The notes below the pieces were generated by a model. It was given only the letters and a program-made list of their open reading frames with translations, searched no databases and was not told the origin of the DNA. 64,000 nucleotides of DNA from JBAYDV01 sp041672845 (GTDB lineage: Bacteria > Bacteroidota > Bacteroidia > Bacteroidales > UBA932). The stretch is from NCBI GenBank assembly GCA_041672845.1, contig JBAYYV010000005.1, positions 62,001 through 126,000 on the forward strand. The letters run 5' to 3'. Positions 9,202-16,459 of the stretch are shown here, in pieces. Each line of letters starts with the position of its first letter. Positions within the stretch are counted from its first letter, which is position 1. Both the position numbers and the translations under genes were made by a program.

Positions 9202-9642
9202 TTAATTTTTTTCAATCTTGGCACTATGCTTAATTAAACAATCTTTGCATATACCTTTATAATATACTTGAGTTTCTTGAATCTGATTTTTATTCAATAA
9301 TTCATTATTTATATTATTTATACATTCTGGGATATCTAAATCTATAATTTTCCCACAATATTTACAAATAAAATGTGCATGATGTTTAATGTCTGCATCG
9401 AAATGAACTTGCTTATTATCTATAGTAATCATTTGTATTAAATGCTTATCATATAATAATTTTAAGACATTATAAACGGTCGTCTTAGAAAGGGTCGGCA
9501 TATTTGGTGATAATTCATTATAAATTTCATCTACTGTAGGATGATTCCTATGATTATCCACATATTTCAATACTGATACTCGCTGAAGAGATGGTTTAAT
9601 ATCATTTTTTTTTAACTGTTGTATAATTTCTATTGTACTCAT
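9202..9642 (-). CDS. perR: Peroxide-responsive Fur-family repressor PerR
   Basis: A 146-residue Fur-family regulator. It has an N-terminal winged helix with recognition segment SKTTVYNVLKLL, and the structural zinc site Cys93, Cys96, Cys132, Cys135. The metal-sensing residues match PerR rather than Fur: His34, Asp82, His88, His90 and Asp101, the last where Fur proteins usually have Glu. In PerR, iron-bound histidines are oxidised by peroxide and the repressor releases DNA. It heads the operon perR-ahpC-dfx, and its own upstream region holds a palindrome of the PerR-box type, so it is probably autoregulated. Confidence 0.9.
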   Translation of the reverse strand: MSTIEIIQQLKKNDIKPSLQRVSVLKYVDNHRNHPTVDEIYNELSPNMPTLSKTTVYNVLKLLYDKHLIQMITIDNKQVHFDADIKHHAHFICKYCGKIIDLDIPECINNINNELLNKNQIQETQVYYKGICKDCLIKHSAKIEKN

Positions 9643-9667
9643 TTAATTCTTAATATTTATAAATATT

Positions 9668-9718
9668 ATTGTAATTATTTTTATTTTGTAATCATTACAA
9701 TTTGAACTCATTACAAAT
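9668..9718 (-). promoter_or_regulatory. PerR box and flanking half-sites upstream of perR
   Basis: TTGTAATCATTACAA at 9686-9700 is a perfect 7-1-7 palindrome, the architecture of a PerR/Fur box. Related partial sites flank it: ATTGTAATTATT at about 9669-9680 and CTCATTACAAAT at about 9708-9719. It lies 44-58 bp upstream of the perR start codon, so it would control the whole antioxidant operon. Confidence 0.8.
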
Positions 9719-9863
9719 ATATAATTTATTTTTTATTTTTGCAAATAAATAGATGTTATTTAATATAGCTCTAACTAGAATACAATATTTTCATATCTTT
9801 GCCTTTGGAAATTATTATATTAAAAAGCAACGAATACATTATTAAGATTTAAAAAATTAAGAT

Positions 9864-10175
9864 ATGAACGAAACTTTAAATATCACACATGATGAAAAGG
9901 CATGTAAATTTGAAACAGTCGTCGATGGAATTACTGCTCATGTTAAATATAAAATAGAAGATGGCCTTTTCGATATTAGACATACTATAGTTCCTAAAGA
10001 AATAGGAGGTAGAAATATTGCGTCTAAATTAGTAGAAACATCTTATAAATGGGCAGAGTCACAGAATTTAGAACTTCGAGCCACTTGCTCTTATGCCGAT
10101 ATTTGGCTTAAACGTCATGGTTATGAAGTTCCAGAAACTGAAGATCATGCAAATGGTAATACTTGTGCTGTTTAA
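9864..10175 (+). CDS. GNAT-type N-acetyltransferase (YidJ/NATD1-like)
   Basis: A 103-residue single-domain protein of the small GNAT subgroup (acetyltransf_CG/NATD1). It has FDIRHTIVPKEIGGRNIASKL, which spans the acetyl-CoA-binding G-G-x-x-A loop, and RATCSYADIWLKRHGYE at the end of the fold. The acceptor substrate is unknown. It is transcribed divergently from perR, and the PerR box lies in the shared spacer, so control by PerR from this side is possible. A TATCTTTG at 9794-9801 could serve as a -7 box. Confidence 0.8.
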   Translation: MNETLNITHDEKACKFETVVDGITAHVKYKIEDGLFDIRHTIVPKEIGGRNIASKLVETSYKWAESQNLELRATCSYADIWLKRHGYEVPETEDHANGNTCAV

Positions 10176-10238
10176 AGGAATTTGATTATAAATTTTTTTT
10201 AAATTATATTTGTTAACCAAAATTAATTATCTGAAAAA

Positions 10239-10682
10239 ATGAAAAAAATTGGAATCATTATTTGTGACCGCTATAAAACTTGCGGTGGAGGAAAATGTTT
10301 CAAGGCCCTAGAAGAAAGAGCTGGAGCATTTTCTTGTTATTCAAAAGACGAAGAAGTTCAGGTGGTAGGTTATTCTACTTGCGGAGGTTGTCCAGGAGGA
10401 AATATCGAATATGTTCCTGCTGAAATGATTAAAAATGGTGCTGAAGTTATCCACTTAGCTACTGGTTTTGTAGTAGGATATCCCCCATGTCCTAGAATTA
10501 AAGAATTTGTGGAATTTATTAAAGTACATTATAATATACCAGTCATCGTAGGGACTCATCCCATTCCTATGAAATATCTTAAAGATCATAAAAGATTACC
10601 TTATTGGAATGATATGAATATGAAAGAATTAGCTCCTGAATTATTTAAGGACACTGATGAAATGATGAAATCTTACGATTAA
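10239..10682 (+). CDS. CGGC domain-containing protein
   Basis: A 147-residue cytoplasmic protein of the CGGC family. Cys-rich signatures are DRYKTCGGGKCFKAL, STCGGCPGGNIEY and GYPPCPRIKEF, and the C-terminus has the conserved PVIVGTHPIP. The family is proposed to bind a metal or a cofactor, but no reaction is known. The gene follows the acetyltransferase on the same strand at 63 nt and is closed by a strong terminator. The family call is firm and function is open. Confidence 0.85.
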   Translation: MKKIGIIICDRYKTCGGGKCFKALEERAGAFSCYSKDEEVQVVGYSTCGGCPGGNIEYVPAEMIKNGAEVIHLATGFVVGYPPCPRIKEFVEFIKVHYNIPVIVGTHPIPMKYLKDHKRLPYWNDMNMKELAPELFKDTDEMMKSYD

Positions 10683-10704
10683 TTAAGATTAAGCTATATA
10701 TTTT

Positions 10705-10751
10705 TCTGCCTGACGTCAATTATTATAATTGTTACATCAGGCAGATTTTTT
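10705..10751 (+). terminator. Terminator after the CGGC gene
   Basis: TCTGCCTGA at 10705-10713 pairs with TCAGGCAGA at 10737-10745. CAATT and AATTG form an inner stem, and TTTTTT follows directly. Confidence 0.9.
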
Positions 10752-10833
10752 AAAAAAACTTTTCTTTTTGTTTTTTCATAATTAAACGATTTTAAATAAT
10801 AAATTTGTAAAAGAAAAATATAATAATTTAATT

Positions 10834-12012
10834 ATGAAATATAATTTTGATGAATTAATAAATCGAAGAGGTACAGATTCAGTAAAATATGATATGATAC
10901 CTGAAAAATATCAGGATGAAAAATACTTATCAATGTGGGTAGCAGATATGGATTTCCGTACACCTCCTTTTGTAATAGATGCTATAACTAATCGTTTAAA
11001 ACAAGGAATTCTTGGTTATACTATACCTTCATCTCATTATTATAATACCGTTTCTAAATGGCTAAAACATCGTTTCGATTTTGATGTTAAATCTGAGGAA
11101 CTACATTACCTCCCAGGAATCGTTCCTGGTATCTTTCATGCTATTGCATGTTTTACTAAACGTGGAGATAAAGTAATGATTCAGTCTCCTGTATATCATC
11201 CCTTCCGCTATGTTACTATAGGTAGTGATCGTGAATGTATTTCAGCTCCCCTTAAAATAGCTGATGATGGTCAAATGTCGATAGATTTCGAAACAATAGA
11301 AGAAAAGATAGCTGATTGTTCACTCTTTATTCTTTGTAATCCTCACAATCCTGGTGGAAAAGTTTGGAATGAAGAAGATTTGAAACATCTAGCTCATATT
11401 TGTAAGAAAAATAACGTATTAGTAGTTAGTGATGAAATCCATGCTGATATGACTATGGCTCCATTCCATCATACTCCATTTGCTAAAACATGTGAAGAAG
11501 CTCGTACTAATAGCATAACTCTTATGTCCCCAAGTAAGACTTTTAATATTCCAGGAATGGTAACTTCATATGCTATAGTTTTTGAAGAAAATTTACGTAA
11601 AAAATTCTATGATTACATCAATCTAAATCATGTAGCTATGGGAAATGTTTTCTCTTGTAATGTCGTAGAAGCTTGTTATAGTATAGAAGGAGAAAATTGG
11701 TTAAATCAAATGCTTACATATCTTAAAGGAAATATTGATTATGTATTTAATTTCTTAAAAAAGAATTGTCCTAAAATTGGAGGAATGCGTCCTAATGCCT
11801 CTTTCTTAATATTTTTAGATAATCGTAAATTAAATCTTTCTCAGAAAGAACTTGTAAGTTTTTATAATGATGAAGCTCGAGTTTATATTAATGACGGCAG
11901 CATATTTGGTTCTCAAGGAAATGGATTTATACGTATGAATATCGCTGCTCCTTTTTCTGTAGTAAAACAAGCTATGAAACAAATTAAAGAAGCTTACGAT
12001 AAGAGATTTTAA
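10834..12012 (+). CDS. patB: PLP-dependent cystathionine beta-lyase-type aminotransferase (MalY/PatB family)
   Basis: A 392-residue fold-type I PLP enzyme of the MalY/PatB group. It has the WVADMDFRTPP segment near the start, the substrate loop GYTIPSS, NPHNPGGKVW (Asn and Pro contacts to PLP), VVSDEIHADM with the PLP Asp, and the Schiff-base Lys in MSPSKTFNIPG. Members cleave cystathionine or other C-S bonds and some also transaminate. Length is normal. It has its own terminator region, which is shared with the convergent neighbour. The precise substrate is not determined by the motifs. Confidence 0.88.
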   Translation: MKYNFDELINRRGTDSVKYDMIPEKYQDEKYLSMWVADMDFRTPPFVIDAITNRLKQGILGYTIPSSHYYNTVSKWLKHRFDFDVKSEELHYLPGIVPGIFHAIACFTKRGDKVMIQSPVYHPFRYVTIGSDRECISAPLKIADDGQMSIDFETIEEKIADCSLFILCNPHNPGGKVWNEEDLKHLAHICKKNNVLVVSDEIHADMTMAPFHHTPFAKTCEEARTNSITLMSPSKTFNIPGMVTSYAIVFEENLRKKFYDYINLNHVAMGNVFSCNVVEACYSIEGENWLNQMLTYLKGNIDYVFNFLKKNCPKIGGMRPNASFLIFLDNRKLNLSQKELVSFYNDEARVYINDGSIFGSQGNGFIRMNIAAPFSVVKQAMKQIKEAYDKRF

Positions 12013-12013
12013 A

Positions 12014-12048
12014 AATTCTTAGGGATTTCCTAATAATTCCCAAGAATT
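12014..12048. terminator. Convergent hairpin after patB
   Basis: AATTCTT at 12014-12020 pairs with AAGAATT at 12042-12048, and GGGA with TCCC inside after a one-base bulge. It lies directly between two convergent stop codons. T-runs are weak, so this is a moderate call. Confidence 0.5.
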
Positions 12049-12958
12049 AATAATGTTTCAAGGTATCATTATTAATTATCTCTACCGTCCTTTTTGAATA
12101 CTCTATTGTCCTTTTTGAAGGACATTCTCCTGTTTCGATTTTTCCTGTTTCAGGATTTAACTCTGAACCATAAAGACTATGAGGGATAGAAAATATAATA
12201 AACAGAATTAAAATAGCTATAATAGATGCTACCTGACTATTTCTATTAGCCTTTTTAGTATTAACAGCTTTAGCTCTTTTCTGAAGAAAAAATGCTATTA
12301 GTAAAGCTATCAATGCTACCAATGCCTTATTATCTGTCAAATCTCTACCATTTGGAAAACCAGTCCAAGGTTCTCCAAAAGCTTGAAATTGAACTAATGG
12401 ACCAAATATAAATCCACCTACTAAAAGACAAACTATAGTCCAAATAGTATAATTCATATAACGCTTATCCTTTACAAACGATAAAAGAATTACCATTGCC
12501 CCAAACAACATAGATGCGAATAAAAATATAATATGAGGAATTAATACAGCTGGCGAAATATCTCCTTTAAAACGAATTATTAAAGGTTCAGCCATAAAAT
12601 AATCCTTACCGTCTATTGTTATATAATATTCTAGTTTTCCAGCAGGAGCTTGTACAGGAAGAGTAACCTCACATCCATCATCTACTCTAGAAAAATCAAC
12701 ATCTGTAAATTTATCATTAGTAGGATATACTCTATAATGAAGCACAGCTTTTACTTCTCCTTTAAGAGAAATTTTTTCATCCACAGTTCCTCCACTACGA
12801 GGAAGTTCTACCACTAAAGTAGAATCACATGAAACATAATTAATCTCTTTAGAATATGTAGGTCCAGTAGTACGTTGGTAATAACTAGCAATAAATGTTA
12901 TTAATACTGCTATTATCCAAAATATCCATATATGTTTTGTTTGCTTATTTTGAGTCAC
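12047..12958 (-). CDS. Uncharacterised membrane protein with extracytoplasmic beta domain
   Basis: I do not recognise a named family. The 303-residue protein has a signal-anchor helix (about residues 9-25), then an extracytoplasmic region of about 110 residues that looks beta-rich (ISLKGEVKAVLHYRVYPT, LEYYITIDGKDYFMAEPL). Four to five membrane helices follow, from about residue 135 to 270, with a short charged C-terminal tail. The topology suggests a periplasmic Ig-like module on a membrane platform. It is directly downstream (19 nt) of the M28 peptidase gene on the same strand, so the two are probably co-transcribed. Confidence 0.6.
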   Translation of the reverse strand: MTQNKQTKHIWIFWIIAVLITFIASYYQRTTGPTYSKEINYVSCDSTLVVELPRSGGTVDEKISLKGEVKAVLHYRVYPTNDKFTDVDFSRVDDGCEVTLPVQAPAGKLEYYITIDGKDYFMAEPLIIRFKGDISPAVLIPHIIFLFASMLFGAMVILLSFVKDKRYMNYTIWTIVCLLVGGFIFGPLVQFQAFGEPWTGFPNGRDLTDNKALVALIALLIAFFLQKRAKAVNTKKANRNSQVASIIAILILFIIFSIPHSLYGSELNPETGKIETGECPSKRTIEYSKRTVEIINNDTLKHY

Positions 12959-12977
12959 AATAAATTTTGAATCAGAA

Positions 12978-14390
12978 TTATTTTTTAGTAGGTATCGGTA
13001 AAACTGAGAATATCATATCTTTTTCTCCTCTACGAACTTTCACTTGAATAACTTGGCCTATATCTAATGTATTAAGAACATCCATATACACATATACATC
13101 TTTTACTGAACGATTATTTATAGAAAGAATAATATCTCCACTTCTCATACCACCTTTATATGCAGCTTTCCCTTTAACTACAATATCTGCACTCATTCCA
13201 AAAGAACAAGCACCAGTCACATCAGGCATAATTCCAAGTTTCACTTTTAAACCTGAACTATGAGAATGACCGCTATTCGTTTTCATAGATGATTCTGTCT
13301 TTCTAAACTTAAGACATTTTGAGCGAGTTCCTATCTCATTTACAAGTTTTCTCATAACGAAAATAACAGAATCCATTCCTGCATAATTTAATTTATCTGC
13401 ATCATCTGCTGGTGTATGATAATCAGGTTTAGCAGGAGTATGAACGAAAAATACTGGCAAACTTTTTAGATAAAAAGATGTATGATCTGATGCACCATAA
13501 CCGCTATATCCTTGACGAATATGTAATCCTGATACATCCATAGTAGCTGAAACATCCATAGTAGCTGTAGCATCCATAGTAGCTGATACATCCATAGTAG
13601 CTGTAGTATCTTTATCCAATAAATGCTTAACAATATCTGAAGATGACTCAGAAGTTCCTGTCCCATCTATTGAAAACCAACCTTTCTTAAGATGGCCTAT
13701 CATATCTGCATTAACCATAGCCACATAACTAATGCTATCATATCCAAAATGATATTTATCCATATCTCTAGTGAATTCCTTAGATCCTATTAACCCCATT
13801 TCTTCAGCACTAAAAGTCATAAATAATAATGAACGCTTTAAAGGATGTTTTGAGAAATAATATGCTAGAGTCATCACTCCAGCACAGCCAGAAGCATTAT
13901 CATCTGCTCCATTATGTACTGCAATAGTATCTTTCTGACGAGAAGGTGAATCTTCACCTCCCATACCTAAATGATCATAATGTGAACCTATTATAATAAT
14001 CTCTTGAGCTAATTTTAAATCTGTTCCACGTACAAATCCTGCTACATTTTGTGTCTGATAAATTGCTTTAGGAGTACGTGCTAAAAAAGGTATAAAATAT
14101 GAAGAATCAGTAGCAATCGCCTGAGTTCTAGCTGTAGAATTTGATAACGATTGTATAGCTGAAATAGGTTTTAATCCTGCATTTTGAAAATTCAAGGCAA
14201 TATAATGTGCAGCTTCATTACTCCCTACAGTCCCTGGAAATCTACCTTGTAAAGAATCTGAAGCTAAATAATAAACCATTTCTTTAGGAGTTGGTTGTGA
14301 AAAAGATTTAAATTGATCTTTGTTTTCACAAGAAACCAACATGACAGTCATGACGAACAACATCGCCCACTTTATTGTATTAATTTTCAT
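12978..14390 (-). CDS. M28 family zinc aminopeptidase with C-terminal PDZ domain (lipoprotein)
   Basis: A 470-residue lipoprotein with lipobox MLVSC at residues 17-21. The M28 di-zinc ligands are visible in order: GSHYDHLG (His), HNGADDNASG (Asp), FSAEEMGLIGS (Glu-Glu), VNADMIG (Asp) and GASDHTSFY (His). A PDZ domain follows, with MRSGDIILSINNRSV near residue 415. Members are secreted aminopeptidases that work on peptides at the cell surface. An odd insert at about residues 262-289 repeats the motif ATMDVS or ATMDA just before the last zinc ligand. It is encoded by an 18-bp tandem repeat (13535-13606). Confidence 0.88.
   Translation of the reverse strand: MKINTIKWAMLFVMTVMLVSCENKDQFKSFSQPTPKEMVYYLASDSLQGRFPGTVGSNEAAHYIALNFQNAGLKPISAIQSLSNSTARTQAIATDSSYFIPFLARTPKAIYQTQNVAGFVRGTDLKLAQEIIIIGSHYDHLGMGGEDSPSRQKDTIAVHNGADDNASGCAGVMTLAYYFSKHPLKRSLLFMTFSAEEMGLIGSKEFTRDMDKYHFGYDSISYVAMVNADMIGHLKKGWFSIDGTGTSESSSDIVKHLLDKDTTATMDVSATMDATATMDVSATMDVSGLHIRQGYSGYGASDHTSFYLKSLPVFFVHTPAKPDYHTPADDADKLNYAGMDSVIFVMRKLVNEIGTRSKCLKFRKTESSMKTNSGHSHSSGLKVKLGIMPDVTGACSFGMSADIVVKGKAAYKGGMRSGDIILSINNRSVKDVYVYMDVLNTLDIGQVIQVKVRRGEKDMIFSVLPIPTKK
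13535..13606. repeat. 18-bp tandem repeat inside the M28 peptidase gene
   Basis: Four units of 18 bp start at 13535, 13553, 13571 and 13589, all opening with CATCCATAGTAGCTG. The last three bases of each unit vary. The period is a multiple of three, so copy-number change would keep the reading frame. On the coding strand the units encode the six-residue repeat T/S-ATMD-V/A. Confidence 0.95.
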
Positions 14391-14622
14391 ATTTAATAGC
14401 TAGTATTTATGTCCAATAGTATTTATGTCCAATATTTTTAAGTAAAGACAAAAGTACTAAAAAAACCAATACTTAATAATTTTCATTATATAGACAATAA
14501 GTTTCTTAATATTAATTTAGAACAATAATTAAATATTTATACAATACAGTGAATATTAATATAATATTTAAACATATTCTTTTATCTCAGAAATCAACCT
14601 CTATTACAATAATAAACCTTCA

Positions 14623-14923
14623 ATAATATGATGATTATCCATAATATACTTAATAAAAAGTTCCAATAATATGATGATGATCTATGATATTCTTGATAAA
14701 GAACTTTTATAATATGATGATTATCTATAATATTCTTGATAAAGAACTTTTATAATATGATGATTATCCACAATATACTTAATAAAAAGTTCCAATAATA
14801 TGATGATGATCTATGATATTCTTGATAAAGAACTTTTATAATATGATGATTATCCATAATATACTTAATAAAAAGCTCCAATAATATGATGATGATCTAT
14901 AATATATTTAATAAAGAGCTTCT
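14623..14923. repeat. 43-bp tandem repeat, seven copies
   Basis: ATAATATGATGAT recurs at 14623, 14666, 14709, 14752, 14795, 14838 and 14881, exactly 43 bp apart. Two unit types occur in the order A, B, A', A, B, A, B. They differ after the shared core (ATTATCCA-type or GATGATCTAT-type) and at the end (AAAAAGTTCC or AAAGAACTTT). The period is not a multiple of three, so no protein repeat is implied. B and A' units contain the short palindrome TTCTT-GATA-AAGAA. Confidence 0.95.
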
Positions 14924-14982
14924 CTATGAAATCTCCAAAAAACCTATAATTTTTGGGATTGGATTTCAGAAAGAGAGGCTCT
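14915..14982. repeat. Long imperfect inverted repeat at the end of the 43-bp array
   Basis: AGAGCTTCTCT at 14915-14925 matches the complement of AGAGAGGCTCT at 14972-14982 with one mismatch. The match continues inward through GAAATC/GATTTC and CCAAAAA/TTTTTGGG with small gaps, giving arms of about 28 nt around a short AT loop. It begins inside the seventh 43-bp unit. Confidence 0.75.
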
Positions 14983-15142
14983 ATTTCAAATATCCAATCA
15001 ATCAAATTACAATTTATTTTTTTGCTTTTAAACTCAATTATATAGAAAATGATTTTATCGCAATCTAAACTCACGATGTATTCAATCTACCATCTAGTTT
15101 AGAATAAAAACTTCATTAATAAACATAAATACCAAAACACAT

Positions 15143-15480
15143 ACACTTGGGCGTGAAAACTACTCCTCAAGCTCTGTTTCACGTCCACATACCCTTAATA
15201 CAGCCAAAATTCATACACTTGGGCGTGAAAACTACTCCTCAAGCTCTGTTTCACGTCCACATACCCTTAATACAGCCAAAACACATACACTTGGGCGTGA
15301 AAACTACTCCTCAAGTACGATTTCACGTCCACATACCCTTAATACAGCCAAAATTCATACACTTGGGCGTGAAAACTACTCCTCAAGCCCTGTTTCACGT
15401 CCACATACTTTAAATATGACCAAAACACATACACTTGGGCGTGAAAACTACTCCTCAAGTACGATTTCACGTCCACATAT
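15143..15480. repeat. 72-bp tandem repeat of hairpin units, five copies
   Basis: TTGGGCGTGAAAAC starts at 15147, 15219, 15291, 15363 and 15435, exactly 72 bp apart. In each unit GGGCGTGAAA pairs with TTTCACGTCC across an 18-nt loop, a 10-bp stem with one G-T wobble. The loop end varies (CTCTG, CTCTG, TACGA, CCCTG, TACGA), and the linker alternates CAAAACACATAC with CAAAATTCATAC. Stems are conserved while loops and linkers drift. G+C is clearly higher than in the surroundings. Confidence 0.95.
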
Positions 15481-15563
15481 TAATAACACCGATTCAATTA
15501 TCTATCATAATACCCTTAAAATAAAAAGTATAAAGCTGTGATTTTCTTGTTTTTTATACCCCT

Positions 15564-15610
15564 CGTGAACTTCAGAACATAAACTTTATTCGTGAACTTC
15601 AGAACATAAA
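15564..15610. repeat. Two 20-bp direct repeats
   Basis: CGTGAACTTCAGAACATAAA occurs at 15564-15583 and 15591-15610 with 7 bp between. It lies just beyond the terminator of tRNA-Ser. Confidence 0.85.
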
Positions 15611-15640
15611 AAAAAACAGCTTCCGTAAAAGCTGTTTTTT
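15611..15640 (-). terminator. Terminator downstream of tRNA-Ser
   Basis: A perfect 12-bp stem, AAAAAACAGCTT at 15611-15622 with AAGCTGTTTTTT at 15629-15640, and a 6-nt loop. It lies 13 nt beyond the 3' end of the tRNA and would work on either strand. Confidence 0.85.
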
Positions 15641-15652
15641 TATTTTTGGTAG

Positions 15653-15737
15653 CGGAGAGAGAGGGATTCGAACCCCCGGTACCTCGCAGTACAACGGTTT
15701 TCAAGACCGCCGCATTCGACCACTCTGCCATCTCTCC
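15653..15737 (-). tRNA. tRNA-Ser (anticodon TGA)
   Basis: On the minus strand the acceptor GGAGAGA (15737-15731) pairs with TCTCTCC, with discriminator G at 15653. The anticodon arm reads GCGGTCTTGAAAACCG, giving anticodon TGA. There is a long class II variable arm (TACTGCGAGGTA), then the T arm GGGGGTTCGAATCCC. CCA is not encoded. A protein-like frame across it (15516-15731) is a known kind of artefact. Confidence 0.97.
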
Positions 15738-15838
15738 ATTTCCTATTCAATCTATGTGGTAAACCACATCTTTGTGTTTAGGATTGCAAATATATGATAT
15801 TTTTTATCCCTCACAAAATATATCGATGAATATTTTGC

Positions 15839-16456
15839 CTATTTCTTAGCGAAATATTTCCACTTAAATATAATCAGATAAAAAGCTCCTATAGTTATAC
15901 ATGAGTCTGCTATATTAAATATAGGTCTAAAGAAAATAAATTGTTCTCCTCCCCTGTATGGAAACCAGTCAGGCAATATTCCTTGTATGACTGGAAAATA
16001 AAGCATATCTACGACCTTTCCCATCATAAGTGGAGCATAACCTCCACCATTTGGCCAGAATGTTGCAGCTGTAAATACAGTAGATTCACTAAATAGTAGT
16101 CCATAGAACATACTGTCTATAATATTCCCTAAAGCTCCTACTAATATTAGCATAAGTCCTACTTCTACTCCTATTGGAGTATGTTTACTCTTTAAAAGCT
16201 TTTTAATGTAGTAGAATAAAAATATTACTAATGCTATCCTAAATAGAGTAAGAAACAATTTTCCAGCATTGCCACCGAAAACCATACCGAAAGCCATTCC
16301 TTTGTTTTCCACAAAAAGAAGTTGGAACCAGTTTCCTAATACACTAATAGATTCACCAATACACATATTAGTTTTGACCAAGACTTTGACGACCTGGTCT
16401 ATTACTAATATTATTATTGCTATAATCGTTAGCTTAGTAGCTCTACTAATCTTCAT
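15839..16456 (-). CDS. lspA: Signal peptidase II (prolipoprotein signal peptidase)
   Basis: A 205-residue inner-membrane aspartyl protease that removes signal peptides from lipoproteins. The catalytic Asp residues are Asp114 in GNIIDSMFYG and Asp184 in FNIADSCIT, and ENKGMAFGM is the conserved periplasmic motif. Four membrane helices are present. An insert between residues 120 and 178 makes it longer than enterobacterial LspA and is usual in Bacteroidetes. It lies 3 nt after the DksA-like gene, which follows ileS, so ileS, the DksA-like gene and lspA form one transcript. Many lipoproteins in this window are its likely clients. Confidence 0.95.
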   Translation of the reverse strand: MKISRATKLTIIAIIILVIDQVVKVLVKTNMCIGESISVLGNWFQLLFVENKGMAFGMVFGGNAGKLFLTLFRIALVIFLFYYIKKLLKSKHTPIGVEVGLMLILVGALGNIIDSMFYGLLFSESTVFTAATFWPNGGGYAPLMMGKVVDMLYFPVIQGILPDWFPYRGGEQFIFFRPIFNIADSCITIGAFYLIIFKWKYFAKK

Positions 16457-16459
16457 TAA

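Larger units (their letters stand above)
14391..15515. other. 1.1-kb gene-free repeat region
   Basis: There is no convincing gene here. The region holds a 16-bp direct repeat (AGTATTTATGTCCAAT at 14403 and 14419), a 43-bp tandem array, a long imperfect inverted repeat and a 72-bp tandem array, each listed separately. TACTTTTG on the minus strand (complement of 14449-14456) may be the -7 box of the M28 gene. The stretch 14460-14620 is plain AT-rich sequence in which I see nothing. Confidence 0.7.

Noticed and set aside
13466..13666. Frame rich in LLWMYQ repeats on the minus strand
   Set aside because: It is the shifted reading of the 18-bp repeat within the M28 gene, whose proper frame has intact catalytic motifs.
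14865..15074. Overlapping frames of 60 and 69 codons on both strands
   Set aside because: They lie in repeat and AT-rich sequence, include the end of the 43-bp array and the long inverted repeat, and show no protein-like features.
15147..15413. Repeat-encoded frame of 88 codons with a 24-residue repeat (LGVKTTPQALFHVHIP)
   Set aside because: The 72-bp period happens to be a multiple of three, so the frame stays open. It has only TTG as start, no ribosome site, and the pattern of change preserves stems rather than codons.
14623..15480. Possible CRISPR array
   Set aside because: Units are exact tandem repeats with no unique spacers, periods are constant within each array, and no cas gene is near.
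15516..15731. Open frame of 71 codons beginning MAEWSNAAVLKTV on the minus strand
   Set aside because: It is read through tRNA-Ser and its terminator. This peptide is a well-known false translation of tRNA-Ser genes.
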